Positions 1 through 8,925 of a stretch of DNA of 56,356 nt are shown here, in pieces; the first letter of the stretch is position 1, and each line of letters opens with the position of its first letter. The stretch covers positions 79,721-136,076 of the forward strand of contig CATMVA010000005.1 of assembly GCA_950075865.1 (NCBI GenBank), read 5' to 3'. The position numbers and the translations under genes were made by a program. This DNA comes from an uncultured Oscillospiraceae bacterium. GTDB lineage: Bacteria > Bacillota > Clostridia > Oscillospirales > Oscillospiraceae. Under the pieces are notes generated by a model that was not told the origin of the DNA, did no database searches, and saw only the letters and a program-made list of their open reading frames with translations.

Positions 1-2
1 AT

Positions 3-257
3 CTATTTGACTTCATCCCCAAGGTCAAGACCCTGGAGGAATACGGCAGATACATGATCCGTGAGTCCGGGCATTTCGAGTACGATGATGATCTGTAGGG
101 GTTCTATGACTACGAGGGGTATGCAAGGCAGCGAATGAGCCAGGAGCAGGGACGGTTTGTGGAGGAGGGCTATATTTCCTATCAGGGAGCAATGAGGCTG
201 GAAGAACTGATGGCCAGCTCCCCAGAGCAAGGATTTCAGATGGGCGGGATGCAGTGA
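3..257 (+). pseudogene. ArdA-like antirestriction protein, C-terminal part with in-frame amber stop
   Basis: The frame is open from the left edge and reads like the C-terminal end of an ArdA-family antirestriction protein, a DNA-mimic inhibitor of type I restriction: a Phe-Asp-Phe-Ile start, an EYGRYMIRESG stretch, then DYEGYARQRM and GAMRLEELM. A TAG at 96-98 interrupts it between DDDL and GFYDYEGY, yet the reading frame and family-like sequence resume at once and run to TGA at 255-257. The end overlaps the next start (TGATG). The beginning of the gene is outside the window. It is most simply a recent nonsense mutation; suppression or a sequencing error cannot be excluded. The last residues, QMGGMQ, match tails of neighbouring proteins. 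Confidence 0.6.
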
Positions 258-1024
258 TGGCATCGAAGCGGAACCGCCCGGCAAAGACTGACCTCACCGA
301 GCTGAAAGCCCTGGCTCACACATTCCTGCAACTGGACATTCAGCCCACCGAAATGTCCCCGCTGGTGGTCAAGCACCCGTTCACCGACAGCGGAGTTGCA
401 ATGATCCGCAAAGATGACGGATGCATGGCAGTGGCTGACCTGATAGGTGACCCCGCCTCTCTTCAAGCGTGGCGCGAACAATGTGGTCAGCTGATCAATA
501 AAGCGGAAAAGCCAGTTGAACTTTTCCAGATGATCACCAAACCGTACAAGCTGGGCTTTCTGAAATACGCGATGCCATACCTGTCAGAGCAGGATGCAGC
601 GCAGGCTTTATCTCAAGTGTGGATTACCACGGAGGCTCCGAACGCCGACCCTAATCTGAACAAACGGGAGCTGTTGGCCCTCTTTCGCTCCATCGACCCG
701 CAGAAGTTGATGGACGAGAAGGAGTATGGGCTTTTCCGCGGTCTGGACGATATGGTTACGGTCTACCGTGGGTTGACATCCTACAATGCCAAGAACGTGA
801 AAGCACTGTCCTGGACACTGAACAGGGATACCGCCGAATGGTTCGCTCACCGCTTCGGTGAGCAAGGCGCAGTCTATGAGGCCCAAATCCAGAAAGATCA
901 TATATATGCTGTTTTTCTGGGCAGGGATGAAGCGGAGGTCATCGTTGACCCAACGTATCTCCAGGGCATAACACCAATACAGGATCAGTTGGAGGACCTG
1001 CAAATGAAAGGACTGGAATTATGA
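257..1024 (+). CDS. ADP-ribosyltransferase-fold protein (R-S-E type), ICE early region
   Basis: A 255-residue cytoplasmic protein. The C-terminal half carries the three signatures of an R-S-E ADP-ribosyltransferase: an Arg in VYRG (R171), a Ser in LSWT (S185) and an ExE pair in DEAEVIVDP (E225, E227). The N-terminal 150 residues are not recognised. ART domains are known in phage and conjugative-element proteins that enter with the DNA and modify host targets, so transfer to NAD-dependent modification of a recipient protein is plausible, but the substrate is unknown. The ATG overlaps the preceding stop; a GTG at 254 is an alternative start. The end overlaps the next gene by 4 nt. The tail is QMKGLEL. 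Confidence 0.6.
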   Translation: MASKRNRPAKTDLTELKALAHTFLQLDIQPTEMSPLVVKHPFTDSGVAMIRKDDGCMAVADLIGDPASLQAWREQCGQLINKAEKPVELFQMITKPYKLGFLKYAMPYLSEQDAAQALSQVWITTEAPNADPNLNKRELLALFRSIDPQKLMDEKEYGLFRGLDDMVTVYRGLTSYNAKNVKALSWTLNRDTAEWFAHRFGEQGAVYEAQIQKDHIYAVFLGRDEAEVIVDPTYLQGITPIQDQLEDLQMKGLEL

Positions 1025-2121
1025 TCATATGTCTGACACGGGGCAAAAGCTCCATGCGCGTACCGCTCCGTCTCCCTGCTACACCTGCGGAGGTCAGAGA
1101 GGTATATGCCAAGCTGGATACGCTTGACCACAGCGGAACAACACGTCTCGCAGGTGTGGTAAGCTCTGTTAAGAAGCTGGAAGACTATCTGAGCCATGTT
1201 GAATTAAATGACCCCAGTGAGATCGACAAACTGAACCGACTGGCTGAGAAGGTCAATGTCATGGATGGCAAAAAGGCCGCGATCTTTACGGGTGCATTGG
1301 AAACAGAAACCGTCAATGGCCTGGACGATGTGGTGTCCATTGCCGACAGTCTGGATTCCTATGTCTTCCAGCCCAACATCTGTTCTGACCAGGAACTGGG
1401 TATCTTTTTGGTCGATACGGGATATATTGACGTTCCTGAACGCCTGCGGCAATATGTCAATTACGCAAGCATCGGGGCAGAGTATTACTCGGATTTTGGT
1501 GGGGCATACACTCCATTAGGGTACGTCCAGCGCGAGGATGCGGCGCCGAAGCTGGATACGGACAGAAAGACGGTCTTTACCGCCTACCTCCGGGCCGGTG
1601 ACAGGCAGTGTGTTCTAAAGCTCCCTGCTTCAAATGCAGGGCGAGATACCGCAAAGAGGATACTTCAGGTTGAGGAGTTCTGGGAAATGGAACTGAGAGA
1701 ACTGGAATGTTCCCTCCCATATCTGACCGAACTTCTGCCGCAGGGCTGTGCCTTCGTAACGGACGCAGACAAGCTGGCCCTGAAAATCGAGGGCATGATG
1801 AAAACCGATGGCGGACTGATGAAATACCTCTCGGCACTATGTGTAGAAGATCCATCTACATTTCAGGATGCCCTTGACATTGCCTGTAACATAAATGACT
1901 ATGAGCGGATCATCGAGGGCACCTATGAATACGGGCAGAGTGTCCTCCGCCGCATCGGAGCAGACGATGAGATCATCGATACCATTGACGGCTATATGGA
2001 TTTTGAGAAATTCGGTGAAGATATGATGAATGAGGATGGTGTCCGACAGACCGAGTTTGGCCTGATACGCCGACTCAGCAAACCGTTCCCGTCTGAACAG
2101 CAGGGGCAAAGCTTTCAGTAG
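1021..2121 (+). CDS. ArdA-like antirestriction-domain protein
   Basis: A 366-residue cytoplasmic protein starting at ATG 1021 inside the previous stop (ATGA), with AAAGGA upstream. Around residues 125-165 it has an acidic block reading ELGIFLVDTG, then YVNYASIGAEY and GYVQR, the pattern seen in ArdA-type DNA-mimic domains. The C-terminal block with DGVRQTEFGLIRR is closely matched by the gene at 4039-5220 (CVQTEYGMVSR), so the two are diverged paralogues. ArdA proteins mimic bent B-DNA and inhibit type I restriction enzymes, which fits an ICE early operon. Assignment rests on remembered motifs rather than an alignment; a regulatory role is the main alternative. Confidence 0.5.
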   Translation: MIICLTRGKSSMRVPLRLPATPAEVREVYAKLDTLDHSGTTRLAGVVSSVKKLEDYLSHVELNDPSEIDKLNRLAEKVNVMDGKKAAIFTGALETETVNGLDDVVSIADSLDSYVFQPNICSDQELGIFLVDTGYIDVPERLRQYVNYASIGAEYYSDFGGAYTPLGYVQREDAAPKLDTDRKTVFTAYLRAGDRQCVLKLPASNAGRDTAKRILQVEEFWEMELRELECSLPYLTELLPQGCAFVTDADKLALKIEGMMKTDGGLMKYLSALCVEDPSTFQDALDIACNINDYERIIEGTYEYGQSVLRRIGADDEIIDTIDGYMDFEKFGEDMMNEDGVRQTEFGLIRRLSKPFPSEQQGQSFQ

Positions 2122-2135
2122 GCTTCCCACAAAAC

Positions 2136-2160
2136 GGTGGCAGTTGCTGTAGCTGCCACC
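2136..2160 (+). promoter_or_regulatory. Hairpin just upstream of the SD of the 2179 gene
   Basis: GGTGGCAG at 2136-2143 pairs with CTGCCACC at 2153-2160 across a 9-nt loop. The stem ends 4 nt before the AAGGAG ribosome-binding site (2165-2170). It has no T-run, so it is not an intrinsic terminator; a role in spacing, stability or translation control is inferred. Confidence 0.4.
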
Positions 2161-2178
2161 CCAGAAGGAGATGTAAAA

Positions 2179-2862
2179 ATGCAGACACACCAGAAATACT
2201 TGGTGAGCCCCGCTTCTCCCGAGGAAGCGGGGCTTTTCTATGCCCAGACACCTGAGAAGGACGAGGAACTCGGTGCCATCGGCCATGTGCGGATCGATTT
2301 CGGACATGGAGGTAAAGAGTTCTGGCCCACCTGGCATCCGAGAGGTCCGGAGGCTTTGAACTCCCCCGAGTTCAAAGCCGAACTTGACGAGGTGGTCGGG
2401 CAGTTTCGGGAAACTGTCCTCCATGACCTGCCCTCTATGAGAAGTTATTGCCGGAGCCACGGTGGTGAGATCGAGGGCGGCATCTGCACCCAGAACTACG
2501 GCTATACCGTAGAAACCGAGCGGTACCGCTACCTTCTGCGATGCAATCCCATTGAGGGCGACTATCAGGCATATCTCTCCTGCTTTGATAAGCAGGAGCA
2601 GCTCGTTGGGCGGGTCCGCTTTGCCAGTGGAGAGCAGATCGAATATACCAACCCTACGGAATACCTCAAGACGGTCAAAGAGGAGTTGCCCTACCATACC
2701 ACCACCGGTTTCCACTTTGAAACGCTGACCAGCGACCCGGAGGTCCGCAAGACAGTGGACGACATGGTCTATGACTTGTACGGTGAGGAAAATCCCCGCA
2801 AGCTGGAGGACTATGAGGAACAGCCTGAGCAAGGGGCAGCAATGGGAGGAATGGAGCTATGA
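2179..2862 (+). CDS. ICE-associated uncharacterised protein (LPD-type domain)
   Basis: A 227-residue soluble protein. I chose ATG 2179 because AAGGAG lies 8 nt upstream; the frame is open further upstream but without a better site. The segment at residues 35-135, with DFGHGGKEFW, PEFKAELDEVV and a YGYTVETERYRYLLR block, is typical of proteins found beside ArdA in Clostridia ICEs and resembles one of the 'large polyvalent protein' associated domains; I cannot name the exact family securely. The stop overlaps the next ATG (ATGA), so translation is coupled. A terminator-like hairpin lies inside its first codons. The C-terminus is AAMGGMEL. Function is unknown; inhibition of recipient defences is inference from context. 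Confidence 0.6.
   Translation: MQTHQKYLVSPASPEEAGLFYAQTPEKDEELGAIGHVRIDFGHGGKEFWPTWHPRGPEALNSPEFKAELDEVVGQFRETVLHDLPSMRSYCRSHGGEIEGGICTQNYGYTVETERYRYLLRCNPIEGDYQAYLSCFDKQEQLVGRVRFASGEQIEYTNPTEYLKTVKEELPYHTTTGFHFETLTSDPEVRKTVDDMVYDLYGEENPRKLEDYEEQPEQGAAMGGMEL
2206..2239 (+). terminator. Terminator-like hairpin inside the start of the 2179 gene
   Basis: AGCCCCGCTTC (2206-2216) pairs perfectly with GAAGCGGGGCT (2224-2234), with a 7-nt loop, and is followed by TTTCT. This is a good intrinsic-terminator shape, but it sits about 9 codons into an open gene, where a translating ribosome would cover it. That arrangement suits attenuation or polarity control of the downstream early genes. Confidence 0.5.
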
Positions 2863-3458
2863 GCGTTAAAACGATTTCCACAGATGACCTCCGCCGTATG
2901 AACGGATTGGAGGGACTGATCCTTTTGGACTGTGGCGGCAGCTTGGACGAGTGGGTAGATGGCGTCAACGGCATGCTTACCGAGGATGGTATTCTCCTGG
3001 ATGGCACAAGATTTCACGACTGTTCGACCTTTGAGAATGAAGGTACGACCTGTCTGCTTTTCCCGTTCAGTGATGATGTTAAGTTCAATGTAGGCAAACT
3101 CGCCATGTGGCGGCTCCAGACGCATGGTAATTTTGGCGGCACATGGCTGTCGGACTATGTTCCCAATCGACTGGGCGGATTCGTTTCCAGTACAGAGAAA
3201 GCGCAGAAGCCGGATTGCCCGCTGATCGGACAGGACGGCAATATCTTCAATCTAATGGGTATTGCCTCCCGCACCCTGCGGCAAAACGGTCTTAACGACC
3301 AAGCAAAGGAGATGTGTGATCGCATCTACCAATCGGATAGCTACCATAAGGCTCTGGATATTATCGGAGAATATGTCAACATCACTTCAGTAAATGAAGA
3401 AATCAGTGAGTGTGACGAACCTGATGAAGAGATGGAAATGCAGTTTGGAGGAATGTGA
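2859..3458 (+). CDS. ICE-associated uncharacterised protein
   Basis: A 199-residue soluble protein whose ATG overlaps the previous stop, with GGAGG upstream. The N-terminal half (residues 15-110), containing LDCGGSLDEWVDGVNGML and TCLLFPFSD, and the C-terminal half, with PLIGQDGNIFNLMGIASRTL and ALDIIGEYVNI, look like two adjacent conserved domains commonly found together in Clostridia conjugative elements. No catalytic motif, signal peptide or membrane segment is visible. It ends with an acidic stretch and QFGGM. The GGAGGAATG encoding that tail doubles as the ribosome-binding site of the next gene at 3459. Function is not known. Confidence 0.6.
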   Translation: MSVKTISTDDLRRMNGLEGLILLDCGGSLDEWVDGVNGMLTEDGILLDGTRFHDCSTFENEGTTCLLFPFSDDVKFNVGKLAMWRLQTHGNFGGTWLSDYVPNRLGGFVSSTEKAQKPDCPLIGQDGNIFNLMGIASRTLRQNGLNDQAKEMCDRIYQSDSYHKALDIIGEYVNITSVNEEISECDEPDEEMEMQFGGM

Positions 3459-4046
3459 ATGGAACATATCTCAAAGGAATGGTTGGAGTTTCTCCGGCAG
3501 CAGTACCCCAAGGGCAGCCGCATCCGGCTCCGTGAGATGGGCTCTGACGATCCCCAGCCTATTCAGCCAGGCAGCATGGGGACACTGGAGCATATCGATG
3601 ACATCGGCACCTTCCATGTCAAGTGGGACGATGGCCGGGGTCTGGGGCTGGTCATCGGCCAGGACAGCTTTACTGTTCTGCCTCCCCAGACACATGAACT
3701 CAAGACGCACAAGATATCGGGCGGTGACAGTGCAGAGGAAGAACGCTTCGCTCCCAAACTGGCCGAGGGACTTCCCGAGCTGTGCTTCTCAACCCTGCTG
3801 ACCAGTGGCGATCTCATCTGCATCAAACGCGGGGAAACCGGCTACTACCCCTCCGAGTGGGATACCGGGGACAAGGAGTGGAATGTGGAACTGGCAGATG
3901 AGCTTAACGAGCGACTTGGTGTGACCATGTGGCAGCGGAAGGCCATGGAGGTCGGCAGTATGTGCGGCTGGGACGTCCCCGGAGCTGACCCTGCCCAATA
4001 TCTGGAGAATGATGATCATCAGATTGGGGGAATGGAGCTTGGATAA
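3459..4046 (+). CDS. DUF4314-domain ICE protein
   Basis: A 195-residue soluble protein. Residues 15-75 (YPKGSRIRL, PGSMGTLEHIDDIGTFHVKWD, GLVIGQDSF) match the DUF4314 pattern, a small SH3-like beta-barrel found in ICE proteins. The second half (GDLICIKRGETGYYPSEWD, ADELNERLGVT, AMEVGSMCGWD) is another block conserved among ICE proteins. It starts directly after the preceding TGA with GGAGG 7 nt upstream, so it belongs to the 1-5220 operon. The tail reads QIGGMELG. Molecular function is unknown; a nucleic-acid or protein-binding role is inferred only from the fold type and neighbours. Confidence 0.65.
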   Translation: MEHISKEWLEFLRQQYPKGSRIRLREMGSDDPQPIQPGSMGTLEHIDDIGTFHVKWDDGRGLGLVIGQDSFTVLPPQTHELKTHKISGGDSAEEERFAPKLAEGLPELCFSTLLTSGDLICIKRGETGYYPSEWDTGDKEWNVELADELNERLGVTMWQRKAMEVGSMCGWDVPGADPAQYLENDDHQIGGMELG

Positions 4047-5220
4047 GATTTTTAAGATCGAGATCTGCTATAGGAATATGGCTGTCGACCTCTGGCTCCC
4101 TGCCACCGATTACCAGCTTCTGGATGCTATTGACAAGCTGGGGTTCACTCAGGCAGTGAAACCCACTATCGACATATACCAGTATGGAGACGGCTTCCAG
4201 AATTTATCGGAGGTCATGGAGAAGGATGGCCTTGATCTCTTTGAACTGAACGCTCTTGCCCGGCGGCTTTCTCAATTCGAGCTGGAGGATATGATCGCTC
4301 TGCATGCCCTTGTATTCACAAGGCTGGAGCGTGAGGAAAGCAACATCCCGATCCGTGAGCTGCTGGACCTCGCATACAGCACAGATTGCTGTGAGGTCCA
4401 CCCTGGCGTAGATACTTATAAAGAACTGGGGCATTTCTATGTGGAAAACGGTATGCTCCCGGAACTGAAGGATGTTCCGGAAGCGGCGCTGCCATTCCTG
4501 AACTATGAGGAGATCGGCAGAAAGCTCAGTATGGAGGAGTGCGGGATGCTGGCACCGGGAGGCTATGTGACCCAGACCTCCGACTTGTTGGAGGTATCCA
4601 AAAGCATGGAATTTGCCCCGCCTCCGAATCCAGACTACACCATTCTTTTGGAGATCTCCAAGGGGCATCCTACTAACGACAATGAAAAAACAGTCTTGCT
4701 GTCACTCCCGGCCGAGCCAGCGGCGATGGATGCGGCACTGACCGCGGTCGGCGCATGGGACTGGATGGAAGCTGGCATCCGCTGTCTGGACTGCCGGGTC
4801 CCTTCCCTCATCCCCCACATCGGCGGGGATGACAACGTCGCCCACATCAACTGTCTGGCTCAGGTCATACAGGAGATGAATGATAAAGAGGTTCGGAAGT
4901 TCAAGGCTGTGCTGGAGGCAGTGGAGGAGCTCTCCGTACTGGGGGCCACCCAGATCGCTGATGTTCTGGATGAGTACCTGTACAGCCCTCAACTCATATA
5001 CCCGGAGGATCTGGCAAGGGACTTCTTGGCCTCCAGCATGGGTGAGCGGGCATTAGACACTCTCTCCGGCTTCGTCAATCTCTTCGGCTACGGGGAGGCT
5101 CTGATGAAACAGCAGAACTGTGTCCAAACCGAGTATGGAATGGTCTCCAGAGAAGATGGGCAGGAACCAAAGCATACTGCCTTGGATGACCAAGGTCCTC
5201 AAGCTGGAATGACCATGTAA
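4039..5220 (+). CDS. ArdA-like antirestriction-domain protein, second paralogue
   Basis: About 393 residues. The start is uncertain: TTG 4039 gives a protein beginning DKIFKIEICY and has a purine-rich GGGGGA 7 nt upstream; ATG 4009 is possible but has poorer spacing. ArdA-like features are the acidic ELGHFYVENGMLP, then LNYEEIGRKLSMEECG and GYVTQ. A C-terminal block (CVQTEYGMVSR) parallels the gene at 1021. It is the last gene of the operon, followed by a strong terminator at 5247. Its tail is AGMTM, although no gene immediately downstream needs a ribosome-binding site there. Inhibition of host restriction is the likely role. Confidence 0.5.
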   Translation: MDKIFKIEICYRNMAVDLWLPATDYQLLDAIDKLGFTQAVKPTIDIYQYGDGFQNLSEVMEKDGLDLFELNALARRLSQFELEDMIALHALVFTRLEREESNIPIRELLDLAYSTDCCEVHPGVDTYKELGHFYVENGMLPELKDVPEAALPFLNYEEIGRKLSMEECGMLAPGGYVTQTSDLLEVSKSMEFAPPPNPDYTILLEISKGHPTNDNEKTVLLSLPAEPAAMDAALTAVGAWDWMEAGIRCLDCRVPSLIPHIGGDDNVAHINCLAQVIQEMNDKEVRKFKAVLEAVEELSVLGATQIADVLDEYLYSPQLIYPEDLARDFLASSMGERALDTLSGFVNLFGYGEALMKQQNCVQTEYGMVSREDGQEPKHTALDDQGPQAGMTM

Positions 5221-5246
5221 CACATGCAGATTTCCTGATACCGCAG

Positions 5247-5274
5247 GCGCCGGACTGATCCGGCGCTTATTTTT
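5247..5274 (+). terminator. Rho-independent terminator of the antirestriction operon
   Basis: GCGCCGGA (5247-5254) and TCCGGCGC (5259-5266) form a perfect 8-bp stem with a CTGA loop, followed by TTATTTTT. It separates the early operon from the SLH gene. Confidence 0.85.
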
Positions 5275-5293
5275 ACGAAAAGAGGTCAAAACA

Positions 5294-8200
5294 ATGAAGA
5301 ATATGAACAGACGGCTCTGCGGTCTGCTTCTGACAGTAACCATGTCGCTCTCGCTCTGCTGTCCGGCGCTGGCCGCTTGGTTCGCCTTCCCCGATACAGA
5401 GGAACACTGGGCGGCAGAGGTCATTCAGACACTTTCCGCAAGTGGGGTCGTCAATGGCTATGAGGATGGGAAATGCTATCCCGATGCCCCCATGACTCGT
5501 GGGCAATTTGCGACCCTTGTTGTCAGGGCGATGAAATACACGGCTAAAGATCCATCCGCCAAACCTTTTACCGATATTTCAGGCCATTGGGCATCTGATT
5601 ATATCACTGCCTTGGTAGAGTCGGGGATCATTTTGCCCACTGACTACGGTGCCGCCTTCGTGCCCGATAAAGAGACCACCCGCATGGAGATGGTCGTGAT
5701 GATGGTGCGGGCCCTTGGCAAAGAGGCCGAGGCAGAGAAAAAGCAGGGGCAGACGAAGTTCAAGGACGACAATGAGATCACCGACACTGACAGTGGATAC
5801 ATCAATATCGCCGCTGAATATGAAATCATCGTCGGCTACCCTGACGGCAGAGTGTGTCCATACCAGGGAGCCAGCCGTGCCGAAGGCTTCTGCATGTTGG
5901 TACGGCTGCTGGAAGCCCATAAGAAGCTGCAGGAGCACACGGACGATAAAAAGCCGAAGCCTGATTCGGGCAGTTCCACAGGTGGCTGGAGCATCCCGGC
6001 TCCTCAGATCAGGTTCACCATGCCTGAAATGGCATATACCGGCACCGAGGTCCAGGTGACTGCTTCCGCAAGATATACCTCATCCATAGAGTGGACACTG
6101 ACCAAAGACGAGGTGCCCGAAACACCGGAGGGCTTTACCACTTCGGGAGGTACTCTTACCTTCACTGATGTGGGCGAATACAAGCTCAAAGCCGCCGCAA
6201 CTAACAGCAGAGGAAAAACGGCGGAGTATGAGCAGACCATCACCGTCTATCCCGTTGTAGGCGTTGCTTTCACACTGCCTGCCACAGCTCATACCGATAC
6301 TTCGCTGCCTGTTGATCTTCTGCTGGAGAATGCGGGAGAGGCCAAGGCGGTCTGGAGCATCAAACGGGATGGTCAGCCAGTTGAGCTTGCGGAAGCCGCA
6401 GTCGGGAGCTTGGACAATACAGGCGGCGTTTTGCAGTTTACCCAGCCGGGTGAATATGAATTGACGGTATCCGTTGAGGACACTCTGGGTACTGTCTCAT
6501 CCTGCACGCAGACAGTCACAGTCTATCCTGTCGTTTCCATCGCCATCGGCCTACCAGATATTGCACACATGGATGAGGAAGTTACCTTGTCTATCGATGC
6601 AGAGAATCTGGGTGACCTGCCTATCTTGTGGACAGGGACTCTGAACGGTGAGGAGATCGACCCCGGCAACTATCTCTGCGGCAGATATATCGACATGGGT
6701 CAGATTTCGATTGCTGCTCCCGGAACCTACACCCTGACAGCCACCGTCACGGACGAAACGGGGCGCGTTTACACTTCCACAGACACCATGACCTGCTATC
6801 CTGTGGGTTCTGTCGGCTTTTTCCTTCCCACCATTTTCCACACCGATGACACCGTGCTGGTGGAGGCCGCGATCACCGAACTTGCAGAGAACGAGCTTGT
6901 CTGGACGCTGAAGCGCGGCGGTAAAGCCGTTGCTCTGGATAAACCCATAGACGGTACCCTGACAGAGAATGGCGGACAGATCCGTGTCAAGGAACAGGGC
7001 AGCTATACCCTGACAGCTTCCTATACGGACGGCGGTGGGCGCTCCTACAGCTACGAACATAGCTTTACCGTCTATCCTGTGCCCACCGTGGAGTATAGCC
7101 TCCCCGCCACAGCCTGGACGGACACGGAGATTCCCGTGACGGTGCGGACCACCGGTACAGAGGCTGTGACCATTGAATGGCTGGTGGACAACACCTATGG
7201 CTACCAGGACTGGAACACTTTTGTGGATGGCAACCTGTCCAATGAAGGCGGTACGCTCCGTTTCAAGCGCGCCGGTGTTTACGAGCTGGTGGCCCAAATC
7301 ACCGATGCCACCGGCCGGGTGTTTCTCTATGAGTCCGGCGCCAAATGTGAGGTCCAGCCTGTTTTGTCCATTCGCTTCGAACTGCCGCAGCAGCTTGCGG
7401 TCAATGAGGCAGCGGACATCCGTACCAGAGGCAACAACAATATTCTGCCTGTGGAATGGTCACTGACTAAGAACGGTCAGAGCATCTCACTGTCGGATAC
7501 TGTAAACGGCGGACTGAATGCTTATGGAGGTAAGCTCTCTTTTCCGGAGGATGGCTCATACACGCTGACCGCCTCCATGACCGATGTGCTTGGAAGGACC
7601 TTCTCCCACAGCCAGACGGTCACTGTCACCCCTCCTCCCACATACCGTATCAGCATCCCGGAGTCCTGCCATATCGGGACGACGTTCGCTGTTTCGGCAG
7701 AGGGAGAAAATCTGGACGGCTGCACCATTCAATGGACTTTGACGGATGAAGCTGGGACTGTCCCATATACGGGCACACTGGGGCTGGACGGAGGTGAGAT
7801 CGTGGTCAATGCCACAGGCGACTTCCTCTTAACCGCCATTGTGGCAGACCGGCATGGCAATACAGCCACAGCCCATGATGAGATCCGTATTACCAATTCC
7901 GCACCGAAAGCGCCACAAATCGCTGTGAACGTGGAATATGGTGATGCTCAGAATTCCTATACCACCGGCTGCAAGGTCAAGGTGAATATTGCCCTCACTG
8001 GCGGCGATGATCCTGACGGTGACAGCACTGCCTATGAATACGCCCCGGACTCTGCCCGGACCGGGTATTACGGGCTCGGCAGTTATACAGTGAAGGTGCG
8101 CTCCATGGACAAGTGGGGTGAAGTATCCGAATGGAGCACCCAGTCCTTCAGCGTTGAGAGCGATGCCCCCAAGGTGGCGCTGACCAGTCAGACACTGGGC

Positions 8201-8896
8201 GAGAACGCCAGTACCACGAACACACAGGTGGACTTCGCCGCTGTTGTGACATCTGACCATCCCTATCAGCTTTCCGCAGTGGATCATGATGTCCCCGGCA
8301 GTGGCTACACAGTCACGCCCAATAATCAGGGCGGGACGATTTGGGGGCAGTTTAAACCCGGCCGCCATCTGATGGTCGTGCAGGTCAAAAACCTGTTCGG
8401 GAAAACCGGCTATGCCTCCCGCTTCTTTGTGATCGGCTCATCCGTGGGCAGTGAGACGGCAAACATCACCTCTCTGTCCACCACGGTCAAGGAGGAAGGC
8501 ATTTATGACGGAGCCACTCCGCTGGCGTACATTGAGCGGTTCACCTTCGATATCCCGGCTATCAGCGGGCATAGCTCAAACTGTCAGGATGTGGTCACCA
8601 TTTATGGTATTACCAAAGATGGAACAAAGGAAAGTGTTCTGACCTTCCAAACCAACAATGGATATGTTCATGTCGATTCAAATGGCAGCTACAAGTACAC
8701 AGCCAGCGGTGATACCATCAGCACCGCCAATTGGTCCGGCTGGAATGGGGCGAAATATACCAAGCTCATTTTCAGCTATGTGATGGCAGATGGCCATGAG
8801 AGTTGTTTGAATAACGCCTCTCAGGGCTTGAGTTACACGGTGGGCTATTCCTTTATCGAAGGGACTGCCGACAATCTGGAGAATCTGTTTGAGTAA
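5294..8896 (+). CDS. Secreted SLH-domain surface protein with tandem Ig-like repeats
   Basis: 1200 residues, starting at ATG 5294 with AGAGGT upstream. A signal peptide (1-28, with hydrophobic core LLLTVTMSLSLCCPALA) is followed by three S-layer homology domains (about 30-75, 93-145, 155-210; FPDTEEHWA, FTDISGHWA, GYPDGRVCP) that bind pyruvylated cell-wall polymer. After a polar linker come seven tandem Ig/PKD-like repeats of roughly 85-90 residues (about 235-870), most opening with a Pro-Val motif and a LPATAHTD-like strand. The last 330 residues are further beta-rich domains. It is therefore a wall-anchored stalk. In an ICE it could aid mating contact, adhesion or entry exclusion; this is inference. 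Confidence 0.85.
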   Translation: MKNMNRRLCGLLLTVTMSLSLCCPALAAWFAFPDTEEHWAAEVIQTLSASGVVNGYEDGKCYPDAPMTRGQFATLVVRAMKYTAKDPSAKPFTDISGHWASDYITALVESGIILPTDYGAAFVPDKETTRMEMVVMMVRALGKEAEAEKKQGQTKFKDDNEITDTDSGYINIAAEYEIIVGYPDGRVCPYQGASRAEGFCMLVRLLEAHKKLQEHTDDKKPKPDSGSSTGGWSIPAPQIRFTMPEMAYTGTEVQVTASARYTSSIEWTLTKDEVPETPEGFTTSGGTLTFTDVGEYKLKAAATNSRGKTAEYEQTITVYPVVGVAFTLPATAHTDTSLPVDLLLENAGEAKAVWSIKRDGQPVELAEAAVGSLDNTGGVLQFTQPGEYELTVSVEDTLGTVSSCTQTVTVYPVVSIAIGLPDIAHMDEEVTLSIDAENLGDLPILWTGTLNGEEIDPGNYLCGRYIDMGQISIAAPGTYTLTATVTDETGRVYTSTDTMTCYPVGSVGFFLPTIFHTDDTVLVEAAITELAENELVWTLKRGGKAVALDKPIDGTLTENGGQIRVKEQGSYTLTASYTDGGGRSYSYEHSFTVYPVPTVEYSLPATAWTDTEIPVTVRTTGTEAVTIEWLVDNTYGYQDWNTFVDGNLSNEGGTLRFKRAGVYELVAQITDATGRVFLYESGAKCEVQPVLSIRFELPQQLAVNEAADIRTRGNNNILPVEWSLTKNGQSISLSDTVNGGLNAYGGKLSFPEDGSYTLTASMTDVLGRTFSHSQTVTVTPPPTYRISIPESCHIGTTFAVSAEGENLDGCTIQWTLTDEAGTVPYTGTLGLDGGEIVVNATGDFLLTAIVADRHGNTATAHDEIRITNSAPKAPQIAVNVEYGDAQNSYTTGCKVKVNIALTGGDDPDGDSTAYEYAPDSARTGYYGLGSYTVKVRSMDKWGEVSEWSTQSFSVESDAPKVALTSQTLGENASTTNTQVDFAAVVTSDHPYQLSAVDHDVPGSGYTVTPNNQGGTIWGQFKPGRHLMVVQVKNLFGKTGYASRFFVIGSSVGSETANITSLSTTVKEEGIYDGATPLAYIERFTFDIPAISGHSSNCQDVVTIYGITKDGTKESVLTFQTNNGYVHVDSNGSYKYTASGDTISTANWSGWNGAKYTKLIFSYVMADGHESCLNNASQGLSYTVGYSFIEGTADNLENLFE

Positions 8897-8925
8897 GCAG
8901 AGGATCATATAATAATTCATAAGGG

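Noticed and set aside
96..98. Programmed amber readthrough or pyrrolysine insertion in ArdA
   Set aside because: No supporting signal nearby; a simple nonsense mutation explains it.
1837..2832. Antisense frame opposite the early ICE genes
   Set aside because: Spans three coupled + strand genes and looks like a shadow of their codon use.
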